Positions 16,585 through 25,260 of a stretch of DNA of 64,000 bases are shown here, piece by piece; within the stretch, counting starts at the first letter, position 1; each line of letters starts with the position of its first letter. The position numbers were made by a program, and so were the translations under genes. The notes beneath the pieces were generated by a model. It made no database searches, had not been told where the DNA came from, and worked only from the letters and a program-made list of their open reading frames with translations. This stretch comes from Bacillus sp. (in: firmicutes) (GTDB taxonomy: Bacteria > Bacillota > Bacilli > Bacillales > Cytobacillaceae), in the NCBI GenBank assembly GCA_031177865.1, contig JAPSKD010000001.1:1-64000 (forward strand), read 5' to 3'.

Positions 16585-18357
16585 GTGCTTAAGCCAGATA
16601 AAAACAGATTGAACTATAGTGACATATTAAAGCCACCGGTAGATTATGAAGTTGAATTTGCGATTGGGACGACTTATACACTTGATTTAGAGGCATTAAT
16701 TGGGGTGCCACTAGCGCTAAGTTTAGCAGAAGAGATGAGTCATACATTTCAAGATAATCCGATCTTTATGTTGGAAGGACTTAGACGGGCATCTGATAAA
16801 TTTATGATTTTCTGCGAAGCAGGGCAAATAAAGGTACCTCAGAAAAACAATACAATTTTTGCATTATTAGAAAACAGCGTAAGTGAAATCGCGTTAGAAA
16901 ACGACCTCTCCTTCCATCCAAAAGTATGGCTTGTTAAATATGTGAATAAAGAAAAGCGAGAGTTATATCGACTCCTCGTGTTAACACGAAATTTAACATT
17001 TGACCGCAGCTGGGATATTGCGTTGGCATTGGAAGGAGAAAAGCAAGAGGATGTGAATCCTAAGACGAAACCGTTAAAGGACTTTCTTAATCATCTACTT
17101 CCTTATGTTTCAGATACGACTAAGGGGGAATCGATGAAGAATCTCCTAACAGAATTGGATTTTGTACATTTTGCACCAGGTGGTAACTTTGTGGATTATG
17201 ATTTTCTGCCACTTGGAATCGAAGAATATAGTAAAGACAATACCGAAATTTTTGAAACATATCATGATCTCATTATTATGTCCCCGTTTTTAAGTGGAAG
17301 TACGTTAAAAGAATTGACAGAGAAAAAGTTGTCAGACGAGAAGTTCGTACTGATTACAAGAAGAACGGAATTACATAAACTTCAGAATGATATTCTTGAT
17401 TATTGTGATATCTATGTATTAAAAGAAATGATTGTTGAAGGCGAAGGTGTGATTAGCGAAGAGGATGACGAGGATATGGAGATTGCTCAGCCTCAGGATA
17501 TTCATGCTAAATTGTATGTGAAGAGTAAATATAATCAACACCATTTTTACATAGGTTCTGCCAATTGTTCTAGGAATGCGTTTCATGGAAATGTAGAATT
17601 TCTACTAAAATTAAAATACAAGAAGTATGGGTTTAGAATACAACAATTGCTTGAAGATTTATTTGGGAAAGACGAGGAAGATAATCCATTTGAAAAAATC
17701 GAATTTCTTCCGGATATTGAAGAAGAAAAGGAAGAAGACTTGCTAGAACAACTACAAAAAGGGATTAAACAACTTTGTAGAAGTGATTTACGAGCAATTG
17801 TTACAGAGACTCAAGGTACGTATTCGTTAGCTATCCATAGCAAGGAACTCCCAAGTACTGTTCGTTTTTTTATTAAACCATTGTTAAGTCAAGTCCAGGA
17901 GCAATTATTAGAGGAAACCGTTCTTTTCTCTGATTTGAGTTTGTTAGAACTTGGGGAATTTTACACTGTTAAAGCTGTATTAGATGATACCCAAGTAGAA
18001 AGAATTATAAAAATCGATACAGAGGGAATACCAGCTGAAAGAGATAGCGAGATATATAAAAGTATTATTCGTGATCCATTGACTTTTCTGAGATATGTCG
18101 CATTTCTATTAGCAGATGATTTCTTACTTGCAGCACTTGAACAGTCTGAAAGAAACAAAAAAGGAGACTTTGCATGGGATTCTGCTTATAGGGATGGACC
18201 CATTCTGTACGAGAATATGTTGAGGACAGTTTCACGTTCTCCTGAAAAACTTGATGATGTGGAATATGTAATTGATATTATTCGTGACAAAGAAATCATC
18301 CCAGAAGACTTCGAAATATTGTATCAAACTTTTAAAAGGGCAAATCAGAATAGGTGA
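16585..18357 (+). CDS. Phospholipase-D-like nuclease with two HKD half-sites (590 aa)
   Basis: This is a predicted PLD-superfamily nuclease. Two half-motifs are seen. The first is FHPKVWLVKY near residue 110, followed by LVLTRNLTFDRSWDIAL. The second is IHAKLYVKS near 306, followed by YIGSANCSRNAFHGNVEF. Each gives the H-x-K and downstream G/S-x-N pattern of the fold, so one polypeptide could form a full active site. The C-terminal ~200 residues have no recognised domain. GTG 16585 follows GGAGGAG, and the 3' end overlaps the helicase GTG by 4 nt (GTGA). Coupling of a PLD nuclease to a large SNF2 helicase is a recurrent defence arrangement, as in DISARM (DrmC with DrmA/D), but this set is not DISARM: no DUF1998 gene is next to it. 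Confidence 0.75.
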   Translation: MLKPDKNRLNYSDILKPPVDYEVEFAIGTTYTLDLEALIGVPLALSLAEEMSHTFQDNPIFMLEGLRRASDKFMIFCEAGQIKVPQKNNTIFALLENSVSEIALENDLSFHPKVWLVKYVNKEKRELYRLLVLTRNLTFDRSWDIALALEGEKQEDVNPKTKPLKDFLNHLLPYVSDTTKGESMKNLLTELDFVHFAPGGNFVDYDFLPLGIEEYSKDNTEIFETYHDLIIMSPFLSGSTLKELTEKKLSDEKFVLITRRTELHKLQNDILDYCDIYVLKEMIVEGEGVISEEDDEDMEIAQPQDIHAKLYVKSKYNQHHFYIGSANCSRNAFHGNVEFLLKLKYKKYGFRIQQLLEDLFGKDEEDNPFEKIEFLPDIEEEKEEDLLEQLQKGIKQLCRSDLRAIVTETQGTYSLAIHSKELPSTVRFFIKPLLSQVQEQLLEETVLFSDLSLLELGEFYTVKAVLDDTQVERIIKIDTEGIPAERDSEIYKSIIRDPLTFLRYVAFLLADDFLLAALEQSERNKKGDFAWDSAYRDGPILYENMLRTVSRSPEKLDDVEYVIDIIRDKEIIPEDFEILYQTFKRANQNR

Positions 18358-21300
18358 ATGACATGATAAATCTGGAACAGAAAGAAAAGGAAATACTTTC
18401 GGGACTCAAGGATTTTCAAAGAGCCACGGTTGAACGAATTCATTATCTATTTACCAATAATCATAGCCGTGTACTTGTAGCTGATGAAGTAGGTCTTGGT
18501 AAAACATTAATAGCTAAAGGGGTTATTGCCAAGACCGCTCGGTATCACAGGGAAATAGTAGAAGATCCTTTATTTAAGGTTGTGTACGTTTGTTCGAATC
18601 AGGGCATTGTTAGTCAGAATTTGAAAAAATTAATGATTGATCAGAATGTACAGGTAGAAAAGGCTTCCAACAATCGGTTATCCATGCAACACCTTAGAAT
18701 TTTTGAAGATAAGTATGATGAAGAGCTAAAGGAAAAATATATTCAATTAATTCCTTTAACACCGATGACATCGTTTGAAATGACTACCGGCTTTGGTAGT
18801 GCAAATGAAAGAGCTTTGATGTTTGCTTTTTTAAAAAGACATAAAGAACTTCAAGAATATATCGAAGAGTTAGATTGGTTCATGATGGACAAGGCCAAAT
18901 CTAGTTGGAACGGGCTAAAGAACGATTATGAGGATAGAGTCTTGACTGTCGATGAGATAAGTCATGGGGAATACATGGAAACGATTCTCTCACAAATTGA
19001 ACAAGTGTTCGATAACAATCCTAGTATTAATCATGAACTTCAGGAAGTTTGTCAACTCATAAAGGAACACAAATATCCTGATGCAAGAGTAAAAGGCTCA
19101 AAAAAAGTCATTCTTTTTTTACGTAAAATGATGGCTGAAATCAGTGTGAAGATGATGGAGCCAGATTTGGTGATTATGGATGAATTCCAACGATTTTCGG
19201 AGTTGATTAATACGGAAAGTGAAAGTGAGACCGCAATTCTTGCAAAGAAATTTTTTAATAGTGGTAACTCCTCAAAAGAAGAAGTGAAAACGCTCCTTCT
19301 TTCGGCGACACCTTATAAAATGTACTCGACATTGGAGGAAATCCAGGAGTCTGGTAGTGATGATCATTACAAGGAGTTTTTTCAGGTCACAAATTTCTTA
19401 TTTGAAAAAAAACCAGATCAACAGCAGAAGTTTGAAACGGTGTGGAAAGATTATTCCGCAGCATTAAGTGAGTTTACACATCATGATTTAGTTATTTTAA
19501 GGGTAAAAAAGCAAGAAGCAGAGGAGCAGCTTTATAAAGGGATAGCTCGAACCGAAAGAATGCTTGCAGAAGGCGCAAGTGAATTGATTAAAGGAAGAGT
19601 AGAGAAATTAGAGGTTTCTCATGAAGATGTAAGATCCTATATAAATATGGACCAACTGCTACAAGACGCGGAATTAAATGATAAACTGCCGGTGGAGTAT
19701 GTGAAATCCGCACCATATTTGATGTCTTTTATGGATAAATATAAATTAAAACAGAAAATCTCGCAGTATTTCAACCATCATCCTGACAAAGTGTCTTTAG
19801 CAAATAAAGAAGGACTATGGGTTGAGAGAAAAAGCATTGATAATTATAAGCAAATACCTGATGTAAATGCTAGACTATCAAAATTAAAGGAAATTGCGTT
19901 GCCTCAAGGGGCAGAGAAATTATTATGGGTTCCGCCATCTCGTCCATACTACGAGTTTGGAGGAAGCTATACTGGACATCAGCAATTCTCGAAAGTGTTA
20001 GTGTTTTCTGCTTGGGAAATGGTGCCTAGATCAATTGCAACGTTGCTTTCTTATGAAGCGGAGCGCTTAACGGTTGGTGAAATGATTAAAAAGATACCTA
20101 ATAAGAAAAAGCGTAAAAGTAAAAAGAATTATCTCTATTCAGCAGAGAGAAGATTCCCACAGCCACGTATTCGCTTTGTCATGAAAGATAACGCACCATC
20201 TAATATGAATCATCTGACGCTACTATATCCTTCTATTTCTTTAGCAAAATTATTTGATCCGGTGGATGTCTTAAACCGGAAAGTAACACTAGCTGAGATA
20301 AAAGTGGAGATTACTGAAAGAATCAAGGAAATGCTCAATGAGATACCAGAAGAAGAAAGTTCTAAAATAGATGAACGATGGTATTTTATGGCTCCTCTTT
20401 TATTTGATATAAAGGAACCCGTCATGAATAATTGGTTCTCTACTGAGCGCTTTATGGAAGTTGATGATCCAGGAGATACGAAAGATGGAGACAACAACGC
20501 ATTAACACTTCACTTTAAAGAGTTACGGGAAATATTCTTTTCAGCGGAAAACCCTACTTTAGGGAAGAAACCAGATGATTTAGTTGAAGTATTGGTGAAT
20601 ATGGCACTCGGTTCGCCGAGCGTTTGCGGATTACGAATGCTAGAGCAAGTTGACTCAACATCTTTAACGGATATCGTTATGTTAGCCAAATCAGTGCTTA
20701 ATAGGTTTAATTCTCAGGAAGCAATTGCTATTGTTGATTTGGAATATTCAACGAAAGATAGAGAACACACCCATTGGAAAAATGTCCTTCGATACTGTGT
20801 AGATGGCAACTTTCAGGCAATGATTGATGAATATGCTCATATGCTGCTTGAAGAGGGTGGTTTAAAACATAAAGATACGACGGAAAGGAATCAAGAGCTT
20901 ATTAAGGCGATAAAAGAATCGTTAGAGTTTCGTAGTGCCCCATTACAAGTAGATACTTTCACTAGTTTCAAGAGAAGGGTGGCAACAGGAACATCTCATT
21001 CAGGATTACGTATGCGAACAAGTTATGCTGTTGGTTTCGCCGATAAACGAAACGAGGACAGGGCACACGACAGAAAGCAGAGTGTCAGAAGATCTTTCAA
21101 TTCACCATTCCGTCCATTTGTACTTGCTTCCACCTCGATTGGGCAAGAAGGACTAGATTTCCATTATTATTGTCGTAAAATCGTTCACTGGAACCTACCT
21201 TCTAATCCGATTGACTTGGAACAACGGGAAGGTAGAATTAATCGCTACAAATCCTTTGCTATACGTCAAAACATAGCCGAAAAATATGGGAAAATAGAAT

Positions 21301-21614
21301 TTGAAAGAGACATATGGGAAGAGATGTTTGATCAAGCGAATAAAAGTGAACGTAATGAAAATACATCTGAGTTAGTACCATACTGGACTCTCTCTGAGAA
21401 TCAGGGTATACAAATAGAAAGAATTGTGCCAATCTATCCATTTAGTAAGGACGGACATAAATATCAACGCTTGATGAAAATACTTCAGCTCTACCGATTA
21501 AGCTTAGGACAAGCAAAACAAGAGGAGCTTTTGGAATATATCTTTCAACATGATGTGGATGAAGCAGAGCTCAAGGAGATGTTTATGAATTTGAGTCCTT
21601 ATTATAGGGGTTAA
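18354..21614 (+). CDS. Large SNF2/DEAD-type helicase-related protein (1086 aa)
   Basis: This is a superfamily 2 ATPase that probably translocates on or remodels double-stranded DNA. Walker A is DEVGLGKTLIAKG near residue 43, preceded by the Q-like FQRATVERIHYLF. The DExx box is unusual (VIMDEFQRFSE near 275), followed by motif III LLLSATPYKM. A long insertion of about 450 residues separates it from the second RecA lobe, which shows STSIGQEGLDFHYYCRKIVH and motif VI as DLEQREGRINRYKS near 955. GTG 18354 overlaps the PLD stop (GTGA), and ATG 18363 is an alternative start. The terminator at 21690-21727 closes the operon. The insertion could hold partner contacts. I recognise no known domain in it. 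Confidence 0.8.
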   Translation: MNDMINLEQKEKEILSGLKDFQRATVERIHYLFTNNHSRVLVADEVGLGKTLIAKGVIAKTARYHREIVEDPLFKVVYVCSNQGIVSQNLKKLMIDQNVQVEKASNNRLSMQHLRIFEDKYDEELKEKYIQLIPLTPMTSFEMTTGFGSANERALMFAFLKRHKELQEYIEELDWFMMDKAKSSWNGLKNDYEDRVLTVDEISHGEYMETILSQIEQVFDNNPSINHELQEVCQLIKEHKYPDARVKGSKKVILFLRKMMAEISVKMMEPDLVIMDEFQRFSELINTESESETAILAKKFFNSGNSSKEEVKTLLLSATPYKMYSTLEEIQESGSDDHYKEFFQVTNFLFEKKPDQQQKFETVWKDYSAALSEFTHHDLVILRVKKQEAEEQLYKGIARTERMLAEGASELIKGRVEKLEVSHEDVRSYINMDQLLQDAELNDKLPVEYVKSAPYLMSFMDKYKLKQKISQYFNHHPDKVSLANKEGLWVERKSIDNYKQIPDVNARLSKLKEIALPQGAEKLLWVPPSRPYYEFGGSYTGHQQFSKVLVFSAWEMVPRSIATLLSYEAERLTVGEMIKKIPNKKKRKSKKNYLYSAERRFPQPRIRFVMKDNAPSNMNHLTLLYPSISLAKLFDPVDVLNRKVTLAEIKVEITERIKEMLNEIPEEESSKIDERWYFMAPLLFDIKEPVMNNWFSTERFMEVDDPGDTKDGDNNALTLHFKELREIFFSAENPTLGKKPDDLVEVLVNMALGSPSVCGLRMLEQVDSTSLTDIVMLAKSVLNRFNSQEAIAIVDLEYSTKDREHTHWKNVLRYCVDGNFQAMIDEYAHMLLEEGGLKHKDTTERNQELIKAIKESLEFRSAPLQVDTFTSFKRRVATGTSHSGLRMRTSYAVGFADKRNEDRAHDRKQSVRRSFNSPFRPFVLASTSIGQEGLDFHYYCRKIVHWNLPSNPIDLEQREGRINRYKSFAIRQNIAEKYGKIEFERDIWEEMFDQANKSERNENTSELVPYWTLSENQGIQIERIVPIYPFSKDGHKYQRLMKILQLYRLSLGQAKQEELLEYIFQHDVDEAELKEMFMNLSPYYRG

Positions 21615-21689
21615 GTAATAATTTAACTGAGCGCGAAGATTAGATGCAACATAGAAAAATGTGAAATATCAACAATATTAATTTTAATT

Positions 21690-21727
21690 AAAGAGGAAGA
21701 CAGTGCAAACTATGTTTTCCTCTTTTA
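21690..21727 (+). terminator. Intrinsic terminator of the DUF6361-PLD-helicase operon
   Basis: AAAGAGGAA (21690-21698) pairs with TTCCTCTTT (21717-21725) across an 18-nt loop and runs into TTTATATT. Confidence 0.55.
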
Positions 21728-21952
21728 TATTATGCATTTTAGGAAAACTTGAGGGAATTATTATAGCATAATGATAATTATGAATCGCTGGTAATTTACC
21801 TCAATCTTATATAGACATCTCTAAAAAATTGAAGGTCTAGTTTGATAATTTCCTAGGGAAGCGCACTATATGACATATCGTAAAAGAATGTTGTGAATTC
21901 ATGTTGCTATTTGTCATTTTCTTTGAAAATAAGTAGAATAACCGTCGCATAA

Positions 21953-22054
21953 CCTATAATAATAAAAAGGTTTACAATTTATAAAAAGCTGATAATAGAT
22001 GAAGATAATGAAGTGTGGTTTGTAATAAATAGTTTAAATATGGCCATTAATTGA
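21953..22054 (+). pseudogene. Possible 3' gene fragment upstream of the endonuclease gene
   Basis: From the TAA at 21950-21952 the frame is open for 33 codons to TGA 22052-22054. It reads as protein-like sequence towards the end (KLIIDEDNEVWFVINSLNMA), without a start codon or ribosome binding site of its own. The DxxxEVWFV pattern recalls the beginning of Bro-N antirepressor domains. The fragment is short and could be chance. The rest of the gap 21615-22085 shows only the terminator and AT-rich sequence. Confidence 0.2.
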
Positions 22055-22085
22055 GGGTAGTTAATTATAAGTAGGGGTGGACAAA

Positions 22086-23534
22086 GTGACAGACGAACTA
22101 TACAAAACGAAAGCTGAAGTCCATAATCGTGGGCTTGAAGCTATTGGAAAGACCCTAAGAGAAATTAATAATAACCAACCACTTACTGGGGCGCACAAAT
22201 CCGGTGCTGGTGATGCGTGGGAGACTTGGTTTGGTAAAGTAAAGGATAGCGATAGCGAACCAGATATGCGAGAAGCTGGTGTTGAATTAAAAGCCACTCC
22301 AATCAAAGAGAATAAAAATGGTACACTAAGCGCTAAAGAGAGATTAGTTTTAAACATTATCAACTATAAAGAGGTAGTAAAAGAACCATTTGAAACAAGT
22401 CATTTCCTGCACAAAAACAGCACAATGGAGCTTGCTTTTTATAGGTGGAAACCTGATACAAAGAAGGATGACTTCGTTATTACAGATGTTGTTTTGTATG
22501 AAATGATGAAAAATCCTGTGGACTTCGCCATTATCAAACAGGATTGGCATATCATCGATGATCATATTAAAAAAGGACGAGCGCATGAATTGTCTGAGCG
22601 TCTCACTACGTATCTTTCTCCGTGTACGAAAGGGAAAACGGCTGAAGAATCTTACCGTGACCAACCTTGTTCCAAAACTCCTGCAAAGCAAAGGGCATAT
22701 TCGTTAAAAGGCGGGTATATGACCTATTTATACAGGACTTATGTATTAGGTGAGGATGCATCTCCCGCTATTGTTACTAATCCATTAGAATTGGAAACTA
22801 AATCGTTATTGGATATTATCCTCGATAAAATAAGACCTTTTATCGGAAAAAAACGTGCTGATTTAGCAAGGGAATTTAATGTTAAAGATAATACTAATTC
22901 AACTAACCCAGAAATAATAAAGTATATACTGGGTATTAAAGGTGCAAAAAAAGATGATTTCGGTCAAGAAATGACAAAGGCTAATATTAAACCTAAGGCC
23001 GTGGTTGTTAATAAAGGGAATAAAGATCTAAAAGAAGAATTTAAAATTCGAGAATACAAATTTGCAGAAGTTATCGAAGAAACATGGGAAGAATCTGAAC
23101 TAAGAGAGTTTCTTCAAGATACTAAATTTTTAATTGTTGTTTTCGAAAAAGATGGAGACGATTACTGGCTTAAAGGTGCGAAATTTTGGGAAATGCCTGA
23201 GGAAGATATTGAAACTTCAGCTCGTATGGTTTGGGAAGATACAATTCATAAGATAAAAACGGGAGTTGAGATTACCTGGACTCCAACCAAAAGGACAACG
23301 AACTTTATCAAATCTTCTTTAGATAATAAATTGTTCAGTAAATTGTCGGCAAGCCAAACAGCATATCATGAAAATAGTCCATACTCTGACAAATTACCCG
23401 CAAAAATCAATTGGATTAATCGTCCAGATGATAAAATAGATTTGTATTCGGATTACTACATGACTAGACAAGCATGGTGGTTAAACAAAGTATATATTTA
23501 TAATCAGATAGCTGATATGTTTGATTCTGAATAA
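22086..23534 (+). CDS. Sau3AI/MutH-family type II restriction endonuclease (482 aa)
   Basis: Sau3AI-type enzymes cut at GATC and consist of two MutH-like halves, an N-terminal catalytic one and a C-terminal inactive one that binds a second site. Here the catalytic segment shows an acidic cluster at about residues 54-60 and E67-x-K69 (GVELKATP), plus KERLVLNIINY downstream. This is the MutH/Sau3AI D...ExK arrangement. The C-terminal half (from about 240: FIGKKRADLAREFN, FAEVIEETWEESELREF, GAKFWEMPEEDIE, MTRQAWWLNKVYIYNQI) is present and intact. I prefer GTG 22086 behind AGGGGTGG, and GTG 22077 in the same frame lies inside that site. The cognate methyltransferase gene follows. GATC specificity is inferred from the family. 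Confidence 0.85.
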   Translation: MTDELYKTKAEVHNRGLEAIGKTLREINNNQPLTGAHKSGAGDAWETWFGKVKDSDSEPDMREAGVELKATPIKENKNGTLSAKERLVLNIINYKEVVKEPFETSHFLHKNSTMELAFYRWKPDTKKDDFVITDVVLYEMMKNPVDFAIIKQDWHIIDDHIKKGRAHELSERLTTYLSPCTKGKTAEESYRDQPCSKTPAKQRAYSLKGGYMTYLYRTYVLGEDASPAIVTNPLELETKSLLDIILDKIRPFIGKKRADLAREFNVKDNTNSTNPEIIKYILGIKGAKKDDFGQEMTKANIKPKAVVVNKGNKDLKEEFKIREYKFAEVIEETWEESELREFLQDTKFLIVVFEKDGDDYWLKGAKFWEMPEEDIETSARMVWEDTIHKIKTGVEITWTPTKRTTNFIKSSLDNKLFSKLSASQTAYHENSPYSDKLPAKINWINRPDDKIDLYSDYYMTRQAWWLNKVYIYNQIADMFDSE

Positions 23535-23783
23535 ACATCTCGAATATTATAAAAATAAATAAAGTAGAACAAATGTTTCTATTGATGTATACTTATAAGT
23601 AATAAAACTCCTTGTTATTTTCAACTGCTGTTATTGATAAAATCAATTGTTTACCATATATTTTGAGACTGAAATTATTTAGGATTTGTGATAAGATTAT
23701 TAAATCTATTTCTATTGGTATGTTGATATACTAGTAATTTTGATAGCAACTTAAGATTTTTCTTGATCCTATCAAACTTCTTC

Positions 23784-23807
23784 AATATACTATTACTTAA
23801 GTATATT
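23784..23807. promoter_or_regulatory. Inverted repeat upstream of the methyltransferase, candidate operator
   Basis: AATATAC (23784-23790) and GTATATT (23801-23807) are separated by 10 nt, ending 23 nt before the methyltransferase ATG. R-M systems often time methyltransferase before endonuclease expression through such sites. No controller-protein gene is seen, so the methyltransferase itself or an outside factor would have to bind. The rest of the 296-nt gap is AT-rich with no gene. Confidence 0.4.
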
Positions 23808-23830
23808 CCATACCGAAAGGATGTACGTTT

Positions 23831-25078
23831 ATGTTGAAAGTAATTGAGTTATTCGCAGGTGTTGGTGGATTTAGACTTGGCCTCGAAGCAACAAAAGGAT
23901 TTGAGACGGTTTGGGGTAACCAATGGGAACCATCAAAAAAAGCCCAAGATGCCTTTGATTGCTACGCAAGAAATTTTGAGGGAAAAGGAATCCATTCAAA
24001 TCAAGATATTACGACAGTTAATATCGCACAATTATTAGATCTAGACCCAGACATTATTGTTGGAGGTTTTCCTTGTCAGGACTATTCCGTTGCCCGAAGC
24101 CTGTCAGGAGAAAAGGGGATACAAGGAAAAAAAGGAGTTCTTTTTTGGGAGATTATGAGGTTAGCTACGAAGCTTAGACCGAAATACCTGTTGCTTGAAA
24201 ATGTTGACCGCTTGTTAAAATCTCCATCCAAACAGCGGGGAAGGGACTTTTCTGTAATGCTAGCGAGCCTCAATGAGATTGGATACTCAGTAGAATGGCG
24301 TGTTATTAATGCTGCTGAATATGGGTTTGCTCAGAGACGGCGGCGGGTATTTATCTTTGCCATTCGAAATGATAGTCCATTTGTACATGCACGAAAAAAA
24401 CATGCTAATAATGAGATGGTGCGAAAAGAAGGCTTTTTTGCAAAGGCCTTTCCGGTCACTGATGATATATCAAAGCATAAGCCTAGTGAATTTGAGTTAT
24501 CTACTGATTTACTATTTATTTCTAATCATTTTTCTGCAAAATACCTCAATGCTGGTATTATGAGGAACGGGGTTGTTTATACCGAGGAGTTAACTCCAAT
24601 GGAAGAAACACCAATAACTCTTCAGGAAATTATTGAATCAAATGTTGATGAAAAATATTACTTATCTGAGGATGCAATTGAGAAGTTCCGTTATTTAAAA
24701 GGTCCAAAAAGGATTGAACGAACTTCGGCAAGTGGACATAAGTATATTTTTTCTGAAGGCGGCATGTCCTTCCCAGAGCCGTTGGACAAGCCAGGCAGGA
24801 CAATGTTAACAAGTGAAGCTACTACCAACCGAAGTAGCCATGTTATAGAGGACCCTGAAACAAAAAGAATTAGAGTTCTTACACCAGTTGAGTGTGAAAG
24901 ACTTAATGGATTCCCCGATAACTGGACTCTAGGAATGTCTGAACGGATGAGATATTTTTGTATGGGTAATGCACTCGTCGTTGGATTAATTGAGCGTATG
25001 GGTATGAGAATCCTCGAGATTGAAGAAGAAGTATCGAAAGCTGTTCTAGAGGAACCACAGCAATTGAGTTTGTTTTAA
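23831..25078 (+). CDS. C5-cytosine DNA methyltransferase, probable partner of the Sau3AI-like enzyme (415 aa)
   Basis: It transfers a methyl group from S-adenosylmethionine to C5 of cytosine. The motifs are complete and in order: I (ELFAGVGGFRLGLE), IV with the catalytic Cys (GGFPCQDYSVA, near residue 81), VI (LLLENVDRLL), VIII (QRRRRVFIFAI), IX (LTPVECERLNGFPDNW) and X (GNALVVGLIERMG). The region between VIII and IX (about 190-330) is the target recognition domain. The length is close to that of M.Sau3AI, so GAT-5mC modification is the natural prediction. The ATG follows GAAAGGATG. A strong terminator at 25102-25137 separates it from the four-gene operon downstream. Confidence 0.9.
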   Translation: MLKVIELFAGVGGFRLGLEATKGFETVWGNQWEPSKKAQDAFDCYARNFEGKGIHSNQDITTVNIAQLLDLDPDIIVGGFPCQDYSVARSLSGEKGIQGKKGVLFWEIMRLATKLRPKYLLLENVDRLLKSPSKQRGRDFSVMLASLNEIGYSVEWRVINAAEYGFAQRRRRVFIFAIRNDSPFVHARKKHANNEMVRKEGFFAKAFPVTDDISKHKPSEFELSTDLLFISNHFSAKYLNAGIMRNGVVYTEELTPMEETPITLQEIIESNVDEKYYLSEDAIEKFRYLKGPKRIERTSASGHKYIFSEGGMSFPEPLDKPGRTMLTSEATTNRSSHVIEDPETKRIRVLTPVECERLNGFPDNWTLGMSERMRYFCMGNALVVGLIERMGMRILEIEEEVSKAVLEEPQQLSLF

Positions 25079-25101
25079 ATTAGTATAAAATATGTTTTGA
25101 G

Positions 25102-25137
25102 GTCCTTAACTGTCAAAGTTAAGGGCTTTTTTATTTT
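25102..25137 (+). terminator. Intrinsic terminator after the methyltransferase
   Basis: CCTTAACT (25104-25111) pairs with AGTTAAGG (25117-25124) across a 5-nt loop, followed by GCTTTTTTATTTT. Confidence 0.8.
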
Positions 25138-25260
25138 CAATGTCAATTACTTCGTATCATAGCAATAGGTAAAATTTCCTAAATAAAAATGGGGATAGTA
25201 GTAAAATTATGTTAAAATATTATAAGGAATTTTAAAAATTATGATTAATAGGTGATTAGT

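Noticed and set aside
14307-21614. DISARM system
   Set aside because: PLD and helicase are present, but no DUF1998 (DrmB), DrmA-type protein or adjacent methyltransferase belongs to this operon. The C5 methyltransferase further on pairs with the Sau3AI-like enzyme.
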